This document shows, in pieces, positions 11,004-18,187 of a DNA stretch of 64,000 nt. The notes beneath the pieces are model-generated. The model saw only the letters and a program-made list of their open reading frames with translations. It ran no database searches and had not been told where the DNA came from. Source of the DNA: Neoroseomonas soli. GTDB taxonomy: Bacteria; Pseudomonadota; Alphaproteobacteria; Acetobacterales; Acetobacteraceae. The stretch lies in contig NZ_JAAEDM010000005.1 of assembly GCF_018129065.1 (NCBI RefSeq), positions 1-64,000 on the forward strand, written 5' to 3'. How positions within the stretch are numbered: position 1 is the stretch's first letter; each line of letters starts with the position of its first letter. The translations under genes and the position numbers were made by a program.

Positions 11004-11032
11004 TTGACGACTTTAGGACAGGTGATGATTAT
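11004..11032 (+). promoter_or_regulatory. Candidate sigma70-type promoter of the resolvase gene
   Basis: TTGACG (11004-11009), a 17-base spacer, and GATTAT (11027-11032), located 34 bases before the resolvase ATG. Five and four of six bases match the consensus hexamers. Called by eye only. Confidence 0.4.
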
Positions 11033-11065
11033 GGACGGGGAAATAGGACACCCCGGGGCCACGCC

Positions 11066-11644
11066 ATGCACACCTTCGCCTACCTCCGCGTATCCACCTC
11101 CGAGCAGACGACCGACAACCAGCTTCTTGAACTGCGCACCGCTGGATACGAGCCGGATGCGGTCTATCAGGACACCATCAGCGGGAAGACCAGCGCGGCA
11201 GACCGACCGGACTTCGGGTGCATGCTGGACGCCATCACCCGCACCAAGCGGCCGAAACGCCTGATCGTCACCAAGCTGGACCGCCTGGGCCGCGATGCGG
11301 TGGACATCCAGCAGACCATCAGGCGGCTTGCTGAACTCGGCTGTGCGGTGCGTGTCCTTCAGCTTGGCGACCTCGATCTCACTTCCACGGCGGGGAAGCT
11401 GGTCATGACCACGCTGGCTGCCGTGGCAGAGATGGAGCGGGACATCCTCGTAGAACGCACCAAGGCCGGGCTGGCGAGAGCGAAGCAGGCGGGCACCACC
11501 CTGGGCCGTCCTCGCGTGACCGATGACGCCAAGGCAGCGGCCATCAGGGCCTTGCTCGCGGAGAATGTCAGCGTGTCGGAGATAGCGCGCCAGCATGGCG
11601 TGTCGCGCCAGACCGTGATGCGCCTGCGGGATGCTGCGGCGTAG
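11066..11644 (+). CDS. Serine recombinase (resolvase/invertase family)
   Basis: 192 residues. The N-terminal catalytic motif TFAYLRVSTSEQT places the nucleophile serine at residue 10. The middle holds the family motif KLDRLGRDAVD and TLAAVAEMERDILVERT. The C-terminus is a helix-turn-helix (VSEIARQHGVSRQTVMRL). Length is normal for a small resolvase such as those of plasmids and transposons. The upstream in-frame start at 10985 adds non-family residues and is rejected. A likely role is multimer resolution or inversion within the element. Two 31-base direct repeats follow the gene and might be its sites or a regulator's. Confidence 0.92.
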   Translation: MHTFAYLRVSTSEQTTDNQLLELRTAGYEPDAVYQDTISGKTSAADRPDFGCMLDAITRTKRPKRLIVTKLDRLGRDAVDIQQTIRRLAELGCAVRVLQLGDLDLTSTAGKLVMTTLAAVAEMERDILVERTKAGLARAKQAGTTLGRPRVTDDAKAAAIRALLAENVSVSEIARQHGVSRQTVMRLRDAAA

Positions 11645-11662
11645 ATCGCCATCATAGCCACC

Positions 11663-11752
11663 CACTGTAGGAAGACAGCAGCAGCGCCGTAGCTTGGTGG
11701 GTGGTCGCTGCTTCTACCCCACACTGTAGGAAGACACCGGCATCTCCGTAGC
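11663..11752. repeat. Pair of 31-base direct repeats, 59-base period
   Basis: Copies at 11663-11693 and 11722-11752. Each has a 15-base identical block cactgtaggaagaca, nine variable bases, then ccgtagc. The constant spacing inside both copies suggests a two-part binding site. They lie between the resolvase stop and the ParB-like gene, where they could be recombination sites, a parS-like site or an operator. Confidence 0.6.
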
Positions 11753-11865
11753 CGCTTGGCTGCCCTGAGAGGCCCAGCGTGCGCGTGCGCGCGAGAGGCG
11801 CCCCGTCATCCATCTTCCTTCCAGAGCGACCCCGCTCTCTCATCAACACCCAGGACAACCCGAAC

Positions 11866-12609
11866 ATGACCGATGCCACCACCGCCAGCCCCTCGGGCGC
11901 GGACGAGGCAACGCGCGAACTTTCGATCTCCGACCTTCTGCGCGACCAGCGATACCAGATCAGGGCGAAGACGGACGAAGCCGCAGTCCGTCGATACGCC
12001 AACGCCCTGCGCTCAGGCGCAGAGATGCCGCCTGTCCGTGTGGCCATCGTGGACGGCGTGCCGGTCCTTGTGGACGGACACCACCGCGTTGCCGCGCATG
12101 TGAGTATAGGCCGCAGCACGGTGATGGCTGTCATCGTCACCGCGCCAGCCTCGGAAGCCCGATGGCTCGCAGCACAGGCGAACCTTGAGCACGGATTGCC
12201 GCTAAAGCCGCGAGAGGCCCGCGAGGCATTCCGGGCCTTCATCCGGGCACGCAAGCACGTGCTGAAGGGCCGCAGGCGCCTGATGTCCTTGCGCGACATT
12301 GCGAAGGCCCTGAGTGGCGCCGCCACTCACATGTCCATCCATCGATGGATGAAGAAGGACTTCCCGAAGCTGTCGAAGGAATACGGTGGCGGGCCTGGGC
12401 CAACCTCGAACGAACCTCCTGCCCCGGAGAGCCAGCAGCAGGTGCACTTCACGGACGCGATGAAGGCGGTCGCCCAGGTGCAGATCACCGGCAGGGCCAT
12501 ACGAGACCCGGAGCTTCGGGGGCGCCTGATCGCGGCCATCGAAGACGGATTGAAGATCGTTCGCGAGGTAGGGCCGTGGACGCTGCCTGAGATGTCCCCG
12601 GACTTCTGA
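11866..12609 (+). CDS. ParB/Srx-fold nuclease-domain protein of the element
   Basis: 247 residues from the ATG at 11866. The N-terminal ~110 residues match a ParB N-terminal fold: an ISDLL...YQIRAKTDEAAVRRYANAL region, then PPVRVAIVDG.PVLVDGHHRVAA, where the Gly-His-His-Arg motif is the nucleotide-binding signature of ParB/Srx proteins. The middle resembles a helix-turn-helix (LRDIAKALSGAATHMSIHRWM). The C-terminal quarter is low-complexity then helical. The likely role is partition, transcriptional control or copy maintenance of the element. No ParA partner is present. Confidence 0.8.
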   Translation: MTDATTASPSGADEATRELSISDLLRDQRYQIRAKTDEAAVRRYANALRSGAEMPPVRVAIVDGVPVLVDGHHRVAAHVSIGRSTVMAVIVTAPASEARWLAAQANLEHGLPLKPREAREAFRAFIRARKHVLKGRRRLMSLRDIAKALSGAATHMSIHRWMKKDFPKLSKEYGGGPGPTSNEPPAPESQQQVHFTDAMKAVAQVQITGRAIRDPELRGRLIAAIEDGLKIVREVGPWTLPEMSPDF

Positions 12610-12876
12610 GGAAGCAGGCTGGGACGCCTGGGAGCCTCAGGTATTCCGGGGGTTTGAGTGGCGCCTGTATCATTCCATGCCCTCGGGGCAACAAAACCCG
12701 GTCCCTGGCGGGTGTAACATCGTGACAGGACCGGGCGGAAAGCCAGTTAAGACAAGGCTTTCAGCGAACTGACCTTCGCAGCGCCAGCGCGAAGCCCCGT
12801 GCAGTCCACATTTCGCGCAGGGCTGACCGCGCCATGCGCATCACCACCATCACCGATAACCGAAAGTCCATCAGCA

Positions 12877-13131
12877 ATGTCCACCGTCTACCTCAAGCCG
12901 GGGGAGCGGAAGCTCGCCCTGCGTGTCCGTCTCTCCTCGTCCGACAAGCACCGCCTGAACATCATCGCCTCGCGGTACGAAGGTGTCCTTGGCGCACGTC
13001 CCAGTGCATCCGTCCTCATCGCCCTGGCCGTTGATGCCCTGGCTGATCGTGTTGAGCGGGAACGATACCTTCCGCGACACCCGTCCCTCCGCACTAGGCG
13101 CAGCGCCTCTAACTCGATCTATGGAGGCTGA
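12877..13131 (+). CDS. Small basic element protein, possible ribbon-helix-helix DNA-binding protein
   Basis: 84 residues from the ATG at 12877. A short beta-like segment (RKLALRVRLSSSDKHRL) followed by two helices fits a ribbon-helix-helix or MobC-like accessory protein, but the match is only architectural. The stop codon is one base before the RNase HI start, so the two are translated together. An in-frame start at 12799 is possible but adds residues unlike a protein start. Confidence 0.55.
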   Translation: MSTVYLKPGERKLALRVRLSSSDKHRLNIIASRYEGVLGARPSASVLIALAVDALADRVERERYLPRHPSLRTRRSASNSIYGG

Positions 13132-13132
13132 C

Positions 13133-13618
13133 ATGTCCCAGTCAGCGGACGTTGTCGCGCCTGATGCGCCAGAGATGCCAACCATCGAAGCTTGGACGGA
13201 TGGAGGATGCAGCCCGAACCCCGGCCCAGGCGGATGGGCCTATGTCCTTCGGAACAGTGCCGGGGGCACGAAGGAACGGTCAGGCGCCGTGCCCGACACC
13301 ACCAACAACCAGATGGAACTACTCGCCGCCATCATGGCCCTGGAAGGCTTGTCGGGACCGCGCCGTGTCATCGTTCACAGTGATAGTGAATACGTCTGCC
13401 GTGGCATGACGGGTCGCGTTGCGGACTGGCAGGCGCGAGGATGGTGCACAGCCGCAGGCAAGCCGGTGAAGAACCTGGACCTCTGGCAGCGGCTGCTATC
13501 GGCGGCGGAACGTCATCAGCTGGAATGGCGATGGGTGCGGGCACATGCAGGCGACCCGATGAACGAGCGCGCTGATGCGCTGGTATGTCGAGCGCGGGAG
13601 AAGCACGCCAAGCGATAG
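13133..13618 (+). CDS. rnhA: Ribonuclease HI carried on the element
   Basis: 161 residues from the ATG at 13133, chosen because GGAGG (13123-13127) lies five bases upstream. Catalytic residues are all visible: Asp in AWTDGGCSPNPGPGGWAY, Glu in NNQMELLAAIMAL, Asp in HSDSEYV, and Asp in NERADAL. It cleaves RNA in RNA-DNA hybrids. A mobile element carrying its own RNase HI may use it to process replication primers or R-loops. It follows the small basic gene with a one-base gap. Confidence 0.92.
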   Translation: MSQSADVVAPDAPEMPTIEAWTDGGCSPNPGPGGWAYVLRNSAGGTKERSGAVPDTTNNQMELLAAIMALEGLSGPRRVIVHSDSEYVCRGMTGRVADWQARGWCTAAGKPVKNLDLWQRLLSAAERHQLEWRWVRAHAGDPMNERADALVCRAREKHAKR

Positions 13619-13861
13619 GCAGCGATGGCGTGACAGAACCACCATAGAACCGCCTGGGAGAGTTACTGGGCGGCTTTGCGGCTTCCCTGGGACCGGAGGG
13701 TAGCGGGAACGCACAAGGACGGCCCCAGGGAGCCCTGAAAATCTTCAGCTATCCACCCTCGCGACCAACCCGGCGAGGTTCTGGATTACTGATTTCGGCT
13801 GTGATTTCTTCGCCCCCGTCGCTGTCACACTAGCAGCGCCGTTGGAAGGAACTGACACAGC

Positions 13862-14002
13862 ATGACCATCAAGACGCGTAGTTTTGAACTGGAAGTCTAT
13901 CTGTTCGCCCCGACGATCTACGTCAGGGTCGGGAAGCTGTTCGAGTTCTACCTGTCCAGGCAGTTTCAGACGTTCGATTGGCGGCCTGCGAACGCTTCGT
14001 AA
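13862..14002 (+). CDS. Possible small protein, 46 aa
   Basis: ATG at 13862 with GGAAGGA (13844-13850) upstream and a TAA at 14000-14002. Translation begins MTIKTRSFELEVYLFAPTIY and shows an amphipathic, aromatic-rich pattern with Lys/Arg-rich ends. It lies between RNase HI and the convergent integrase gene. I do not recognise it. It could be a real small element protein, since codon choice is not random, but the evidence is thin. Confidence 0.4.
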   Translation: MTIKTRSFELEVYLFAPTIYVRVGKLFEFYLSRQFQTFDWRPANAS

Positions 14003-14051
14003 TCAGGAAGCCGGGGAGGGGCCGCTACGGTCCCTCCTACGCGATGCGCCG

Positions 14052-15584
14052 CTATGCCAAGCCTATGTCGTAGCGAGGGAACAGGGCCATCGCTCTGGCC
14101 TGCGCTACGGGGCTGAACTCGCCGTAGTCGGCACCAACTGTACCGGGCTCATGCCCAACGATGGCGTCCATCACATCGTGAGGGATGCCGACCTCCCGAG
14201 CCACGGTCTTGAAGCGGTGTCGCCAGCCGTGGTTCGGCTGCACATTCGGGTCGGTCACAACCGTACGCACGAACTCCGTCACTCGGTTCTTCAAGCCACG
14301 CCAGGGGCCGCGAACATCTCCGTCCGCTGCTGGCTTGAGGAACAGATGACCGGCCGGTGCAGCACCAACGAACTCAGGGAAGCCGAGGTCAACGATGTGC
14401 TGGTGAAGCACCACGTCCCTGGCTTCCTTGTTCTTCACCCGACCGGCCTCGGGCGTGATCTTGATGACCCAGTGATCGCCTTCCTGCCGTACATCCTGCT
14501 TGCGAAGCTGGGCCATCTCACCCACGCGCGCACCTGTGTAGGCGCACAACCAGGGAACCCACCGCTTCGCTTGGTAGGTCTGCATCCGCTCACCGGACTG
14601 CTTCAGGTGCCAAGCTGCACGTAGCAGCGACGTGGCCTCATCATCGCTCAGCCCCCGGCTACGCAGCTTCGGCTTTTTGCCGATCTTGATCGTGATGTTC
14701 GCAGCCGGGTTGGAGATCATCCTCCGGTTTGTGACGGCCCAGTTGAAGACGGACTTCAGCCCGGAAAGGTCACTGTCCTTCACGGTCTTCGCGGAGACCG
14801 GCTTTCCCGTCCGAGGGTTCACTTCCTGAAGGCGCTTGTCCTTGTAGGCCAGCACATCGTCGGCGGTGACACGTGCAAGATCGTCATGGCCGATGAAGCG
14901 GACGAACCTGCGAATGGTGGCCCGATAGCTCTCGTATGTGGCGGGAGCGAGGTCCGTCGCCTTCCGTTCGTTCCACCAATCTTCAAGCAGGCCGGTGATG
15001 GAACCTTTGGAGCCGCTTGGCTCCTCGGCCGCCACTGCGGGTTGCGGGGCGGACCACTCGGGAAATCGGTTGGCGTTGGGGTCAGGGCGATAGTCGCCTT
15101 CCGCGAGGCGCTTCAGGTACTCCGCTGCCTGGGTGAGCGCCCGGTCCACCGCTTCGATCAAGCGAGCCCTGCTGCGATCGTCAGCCTTCACGCCTGCTCG
15201 CATCAGGACTTGGTCCACCACAGGACCGACCCACTGTTCCAGCTTACCCGCTGCGGCGGCTTCACGGTGGAGCCTGAGCACGTGCTCCCACATTGTCGGC
15301 GTGTTCGGCTCGTCACCGGCTACGGCAACCAAGTCGGCATAGGCTAGCCCTGCCAGGGCAATGATCTGCTTGTGCGTCAGCGGCTCAGGCTTGGACCGAA
15401 GAACCTTCCAGTGGTTCGCTACCTCGGCCGCGACCTTCGCGTATGCGCTGCGCGCCTCGGTGGGGTGCTTGGTCTTCAGCGAGACCTTCACCTCACGCTT
15501 CCCGATGGCCTCTCGGAGATCGTCGGGAACGGCCTTGCGGAAATAATAGACACCCGTGACGGGGTGCTTGAACGGACGGCTCAT
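14052..15584 (-). CDS. int: Tyrosine site-specific integrase
   Basis: 510 residues from the ATG at 15584 (start MSRPFKHPVTGVYYFRKAVP, a phage-integrase N-terminal motif). An upstream TTG at 15617 is less likely. The SAM-like core-binding domain is followed by the catalytic domain with Arg in YTGARVGEMAQL, Lys in RVKNKEARD, His-x-x-Arg in HGWRHRFKT, His in IVGHEPG and the Tyr in ADYGEF. It begins ~100 bases from the tRNA-Phe copy, as is usual for tRNA-targeting integrases, and catalyses integration of the element at the tRNA 3' end. Confidence 0.95.
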   Translation of the reverse strand: MSRPFKHPVTGVYYFRKAVPDDLREAIGKREVKVSLKTKHPTEARSAYAKVAAEVANHWKVLRSKPEPLTHKQIIALAGLAYADLVAVAGDEPNTPTMWEHVLRLHREAAAAGKLEQWVGPVVDQVLMRAGVKADDRSRARLIEAVDRALTQAAEYLKRLAEGDYRPDPNANRFPEWSAPQPAVAAEEPSGSKGSITGLLEDWWNERKATDLAPATYESYRATIRRFVRFIGHDDLARVTADDVLAYKDKRLQEVNPRTGKPVSAKTVKDSDLSGLKSVFNWAVTNRRMISNPAANITIKIGKKPKLRSRGLSDDEATSLLRAAWHLKQSGERMQTYQAKRWVPWLCAYTGARVGEMAQLRKQDVRQEGDHWVIKITPEAGRVKNKEARDVVLHQHIVDLGFPEFVGAAPAGHLFLKPAADGDVRGPWRGLKNRVTEFVRTVVTDPNVQPNHGWRHRFKTVAREVGIPHDVMDAIVGHEPGTVGADYGEFSPVAQARAMALFPRYDIGLA

Positions 15585-15680
15585 CGCAAGGACCACTGTA
15601 CCCCCCGTTTGTACCAACGAGGAGCGCCGATCAGTCTGATTTCCGAGGATTTCCGCCCGATCAGGGGCTTAGGAGAAAGA

Positions 15681-15697
15681 TGGTGCCCAGGGCCGGA
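15681..15697 (-). other. attR-type repeat inside tRNA-Phe
   Basis: Same 17 bases as at 9405-9421. This copy belongs to the functional tRNA and lies next to the integrase gene, so integration restored the tRNA. Confidence 0.85.
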
Positions 15698-15756
15698 ATC
15701 GAACCAGCGACACTGCGATTTTCAGTCGCATGCTCTACCAACTGAGCTACCTGGGC
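15681..15756 (-). tRNA. tRNA-Phe (GAA)
   Basis: A 76-base cloverleaf on the minus strand. The 5' end is GCCCAGGTAGCTCAG, the anticodon loop reads CTGAAAA, giving anticodon GAA, the T-arm is GGTTCGATTCC, and the 3' end GGGCACCA encodes its own CCA. Acceptor-stem complementarity is complete. Its 3' 17 bases are the attachment site of the element, and the gene is intact after integration. Confidence 0.95.
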
Positions 15757-15829
15757 CCAGCGAGGTTCCTGATGGAACCCGGCGAGGCCGCGGGAAATAG
15801 CGGAGGCCGCGCCGCCTGTCCAGCGGGGG

Positions 15830-16021
15830 TCAGGCGGTTTCGTCGTCGCGGTTCATCGCGTCCTCGGGTTCGCCAGGAATCGCATAGGTTCCGCCGAGCC
15901 AGCGGCCGAGATCGACCTGTGCGCAGCGCGGGGAACAGAAGGGGCGGGCCTCCGCGCTCGCCGCCCGGCCGCAGACGGGGCAGCGGGATGCGGGGCGGGG
16001 GCGGCGGGGATCATGCGCCAT
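15830..16021 (-). CDS. yacG: YacG-type zinc-finger DNA gyrase inhibitor
   Basis: 63 residues. Four Cys arranged as CPVCGR and CSPRC, the YacG zinc-binding pattern, followed by DLGRWLGGTYAIPG, which is the family signature. In E. coli YacG binds GyrB and blocks DNA binding. Start codon lies 11 bases inside the end of the upstream RNase E/G gene, a common arrangement in alphaproteobacteria. Confidence 0.92.
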   Translation of the reverse strand: MAHDPRRPRPASRCPVCGRAASAEARPFCSPRCAQVDLGRWLGGTYAIPGEPEDAMNRDDETA

Positions 16022-17255
16022 CTCTGGCCTCCTCGATCTGCGGCGTGACGGCGAGCGGGTCCGGGGTCAGCGCCAGGGCGTGCCCGGCGGCGGCCGCGAA
16101 TTCCTCCAGCGCGCCGGGCAGGGCCTGCAGCGCAGACAGCACGGGGGGCGCGGCGCGCAGTGCGAATCGCTGTCCTGGCCGCGCCGCGGCTTCCCGCGCT
16201 GCCTGCCGCAGAGCCGCAAGGCCGCGCGTGAGCGGGGAGGGCGGCCAGCCCAGCACCTCATGCAGGGGCGGGTGGATGCGGTCGCGCACGATCTCGGCGA
16301 GGCCGAGCCCGGTGAAGCCCACCAGCCGCGCCAGGCGGTCCGGCGCCAGGGCGGCGCGCAGCGGTTCGGCCAGCGCGGCGCGGCGCTTGGGCGACATGCC
16401 GGCGAAATCCACCAGGATGGCCCCGGCGAGGTTCCGCAGGCGGATCTGGCGGGCGAGTTCCGGCAGCGCATCCCGGTTCAGCGCCGCCACGGCATTGGTG
16501 CCGCGCGCTCCGGCGGCACTGCCGGCATCCATGTCGATCGCGGTGAGCGCCGGAGTCGGGTGGATCAGCAGCCGCCCACCGCCGGGCAGCGGCACCTCCG
16601 GCCCGGCGAGGAGATCGAACTCCTCCTCGAGCGAATCGTCGAAGGCGGGCGTGGTCAGCAGCCGGACCCGTGCGCCGAGCACCCCGCGCAGGCGGGCGGC
16701 GAGGGCTGCCGAATCGACCTCGATGGCGGCGGAGGGGTGGCGGGCCGCGAGTCGCAGCGGCGCATCCGGTCCGCGGGCGACGAGGCGCGGCGCGCCCTCG
16801 GGCGCTGCGGCGATTCGCGCCGCGTCGGCATCCGTCAGCCGGGCCGAGACGCGCGGCCCCTTGCCGCCCTGGGCGGCGCGGGTGATCCGCAGCGGCAGGA
16901 TCATGCCCTCGGAGACCGCCTCGGCGATGGGGCGACGGGTGGTGCTGGCTTCGCTTTCGGGCAGGAAACCGGTCTCGCCACCGGGCAGCGCCACGAAGGC
17001 GCCGGCCATGGGCGCTGCCACCGCCGAGACGCGGCCACGATGCAGGTCGCCGACGCCGTCCGGGCGCGCGGGGCGCTCGACCCAGGCCTCGGTCAGCACG
17101 CCGTCCAGCAGCAGCGCCGTGCGCACTTCCCCGGGGGAGGCGCCGACACGGATCGTCGCGCCGCGAGGCGCGCGGGGCTCGGTCGCCACGCCGCGAGGCG
17201 CGCGGGGCTCGGTCGCCACGCCGCGAGGCGCGCGGGGTTCTACGGCCGCAGCCAT
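16011..17255 (-). CDS. RNase E/G-family endoribonuclease with N-terminal decapeptide repeats
   Basis: 414 residues. The core has the S1-like insert (GDLHRGRVSAV...GAFVALPGGETGFLPESE), the catalytic Asp motif LTAIDMDAGSA, and the second metal-binding Asp in AGAILVDFAGM, both equivalent to the RNase E catalytic aspartates. Residues 1-35 contain three copies of EPRAPRGVAT-like decapeptides. The usual C-terminal Zn-link (CPxC) motif is missing: the sequence ends soon after GLGLAEIVRDR. It overlaps maf by 16 bases and yacG by 11. Probably processes rRNA/mRNA. How it oligomerises without Zn-link cysteines is unclear; adjacent yacG encodes a zinc finger. Confidence 0.85.
   Translation of the reverse strand: MAAAVEPRAPRGVATEPRAPRGVATEPRAPRGATIRVGASPGEVRTALLLDGVLTEAWVERPARPDGVGDLHRGRVSAVAAPMAGAFVALPGGETGFLPESEASTTRRPIAEAVSEGMILPLRITRAAQGGKGPRVSARLTDADAARIAAAPEGAPRLVARGPDAPLRLAARHPSAAIEVDSAALAARLRGVLGARVRLLTTPAFDDSLEEEFDLLAGPEVPLPGGGRLLIHPTPALTAIDMDAGSAAGARGTNAVAALNRDALPELARQIRLRNLAGAILVDFAGMSPKRRAALAEPLRAALAPDRLARLVGFTGLGLAEIVRDRIHPPLHEVLGWPPSPLTRGLAALRQAAREAAARPGQRFALRAAPPVLSALQALPGALEEFAAAAGHALALTPDPLAVTPQIEEARDGA
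17161..17238 (-). repeat. 30-base tandem repeat inside the RNase E/G gene start
   Basis: About 2.6 copies of a 30-base unit beginning ccgcgaggcgcgcggggctc (17161, 17191, 17221), perfectly conserved between the first two. It encodes the decapeptide repeat of the protein's N-terminus, so copy-number change keeps the reading frame. Confidence 0.9.
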
Positions 17256-17827
17256 CCGATGCCGCGCAGCAGTTGCGCCGTCTCGAAAAGCGGCAGGCCG
17301 ACCACGTTGGAATGGCTGCCCGAGAGGAAGCGCACGAAGGCCTCGGCATGGCCCTGGATGGCGTAGCCGCCGGCCTTACCGCGCCATTCCCCGATGGCGA
17401 GGTAGTCCGCTACCTGCTGCCCGGTCAGGCGCTGGAAGGTCACTGCGGTCTCGACCAGGCGCTTCAGCCGCCGCCCGTCGGGCAGGGCGAGCACCACGCC
17501 CGTCATCACCCGGTGCCTGCGGCCGGAGATCAGGTCGAGGCAGGCGCGCGCCTGCTCCTCGGTCTCCGCCTTGGGCAGGATCCGGCGGCCGACCGCCACC
17601 ACCGTATCGGCGGCGAGCACCAGCGCCTCCGGCTCGACCGCAGCGGCGGCCTCGGCCTTGGCCAGCGCGAGGCGCGCGGCGTGCGGCCGCGGCAATTCGC
17701 CGCCATAGGGCGTCTCGTCGATGTCGGTGGGGACCACCCGGTCGGGCGCGATGCCGATGCGGGCCAGGAGGTCCAGGCGCCGCGGGCTGGCGCTGGCCAG
17801 CACCAGGGGCGGGCGCGGTCCGGTCAT
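17240..17827 (-). CDS. maf: Maf-family nucleoside triphosphate pyrophosphatase
   Basis: 195 residues of normal length. Substrate-binding motif LASASPRRLDLL is near the N-terminus, followed by DETPYGGELP and the acidic LAADTVVAVGRRIL that binds the metal. It hydrolyses non-canonical or dTTP/UTP-type nucleotides to monophosphates. Downstream of infA and upstream of the RNase E/G gene, an order conserved in the class. Confidence 0.92.
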   Translation of the reverse strand: MTGPRPPLVLASASPRRLDLLARIGIAPDRVVPTDIDETPYGGELPRPHAARLALAKAEAAAAVEPEALVLAADTVVAVGRRILPKAETEEQARACLDLISGRRHRVMTGVVLALPDGRRLKRLVETAVTFQRLTGQQVADYLAIGEWRGKAGGYAIQGHAEAFVRFLSGSHSNVVGLPLFETAQLLRGIGWLRP

Positions 17828-17852
17828 CGCCGGAAGCCGCGGCGCGGCCGCG

Positions 17853-18071
17853 TCACTTGAAGCGGAAGGTGATGCGGCCCTTGGTGAGGTCGTAGGGCGT
17901 CATCTCGACGTTCACGCGATCCCCGGCCAGCACGCGGATGCGATTCTTGCGCATCTTGCCGCTGGTGTGGGCCAGGACGATGTGGTCGTTGTCCAGCTTC
18001 ACGCGGAACATGGCGTTCGGGAGGAGTTCAACGACCTGGCCGCTGAACTCGATCATGTCTTCCTTAGACAT
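17853..18071 (-). CDS. infA: Translation initiation factor IF-1
   Basis: 72 residues, the full family length, single OB fold with the landmark start [20 protein letters not shown] and end [19 protein letters not shown]. It binds the 30S A site at initiation. A predicted hairpin terminator after hisD separates it from upstream transcription; maf follows 25 bases downstream. Confidence 0.97.
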   Translation of the reverse strand: MSKEDMIEFSGQVVELLPNAMFRVKLDNDHIVLAHTSGKMRKNRIRVLAGDRVNVEMTPYDLTKGRITFRFK

Positions 18072-18130
18072 CGGGCCTCATGCATGGGCGCCAGAGGGGC
18101 GCGTTCAAACGCGGCGCGAGGGCGCGCCGC

Positions 18131-18162
18131 TGAAAAGCGGCCGGAAGATGGTCCTCCGGCCG
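18131..18162 (-). terminator. Rho-independent terminator of hisD
   Basis: On the minus strand: stem cggccgga, nine-base loop, tccggccg, followed by cttttca. It lies between the hisD stop (18188) and infA, so it would end the his transcript. Confidence 0.5.
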
Positions 18163-18187
18163 TGTCGGGTCAAGCGCGGCGAAAACC

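Larger units (their letters stand above)
10732..11065. other. Divergent intergenic region of the element
   Basis: 334 bases between the cargo unit (leftward) and the resolvase (rightward). It contains the 15-base direct repeats at 10743-10773, and a plausible sigma70-type promoter at 11004-11032 for the resolvase. Several copies of the short word ggaca/tgtcc occur near 10950-11050. No ORF is convincing. Confidence 0.5.
9405..15697. mobile_element. 6.3-kb integrated element in the 3' end of tRNA-Phe
   Basis: The 17-base sequence tggtgcccagggccgga, which is the complement of the last 17 bases of tRNA-Phe including CCA, occurs at 9405-9421 and again inside the tRNA at 15681-15697. The bases just outside (ggagaaag) are also shared with one insertion. 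Between the copies are a tyrosine integrase reading away from the tRNA end, a serine resolvase, a ParB-like protein, a small basic protein, RNase HI and two unknown cargo genes, all with lower GC than the host. The element lacks structural, conjugation and replication-initiator genes, so it looks like a satellite or mobilisable island rather than a prophage or ICE. Confidence 0.85.

Noticed and set aside
12697-12735. Hairpin cccggtcc/ggaccggg as terminator
   Set aside because: The loop is 23 bases and no T run follows, so it is only a weak inverted repeat.
17161-17238. 30-base direct repeats as a CRISPR array
   Set aside because: The repeats are adjacent with no spacers, lie in a coding frame and have no cas genes nearby.
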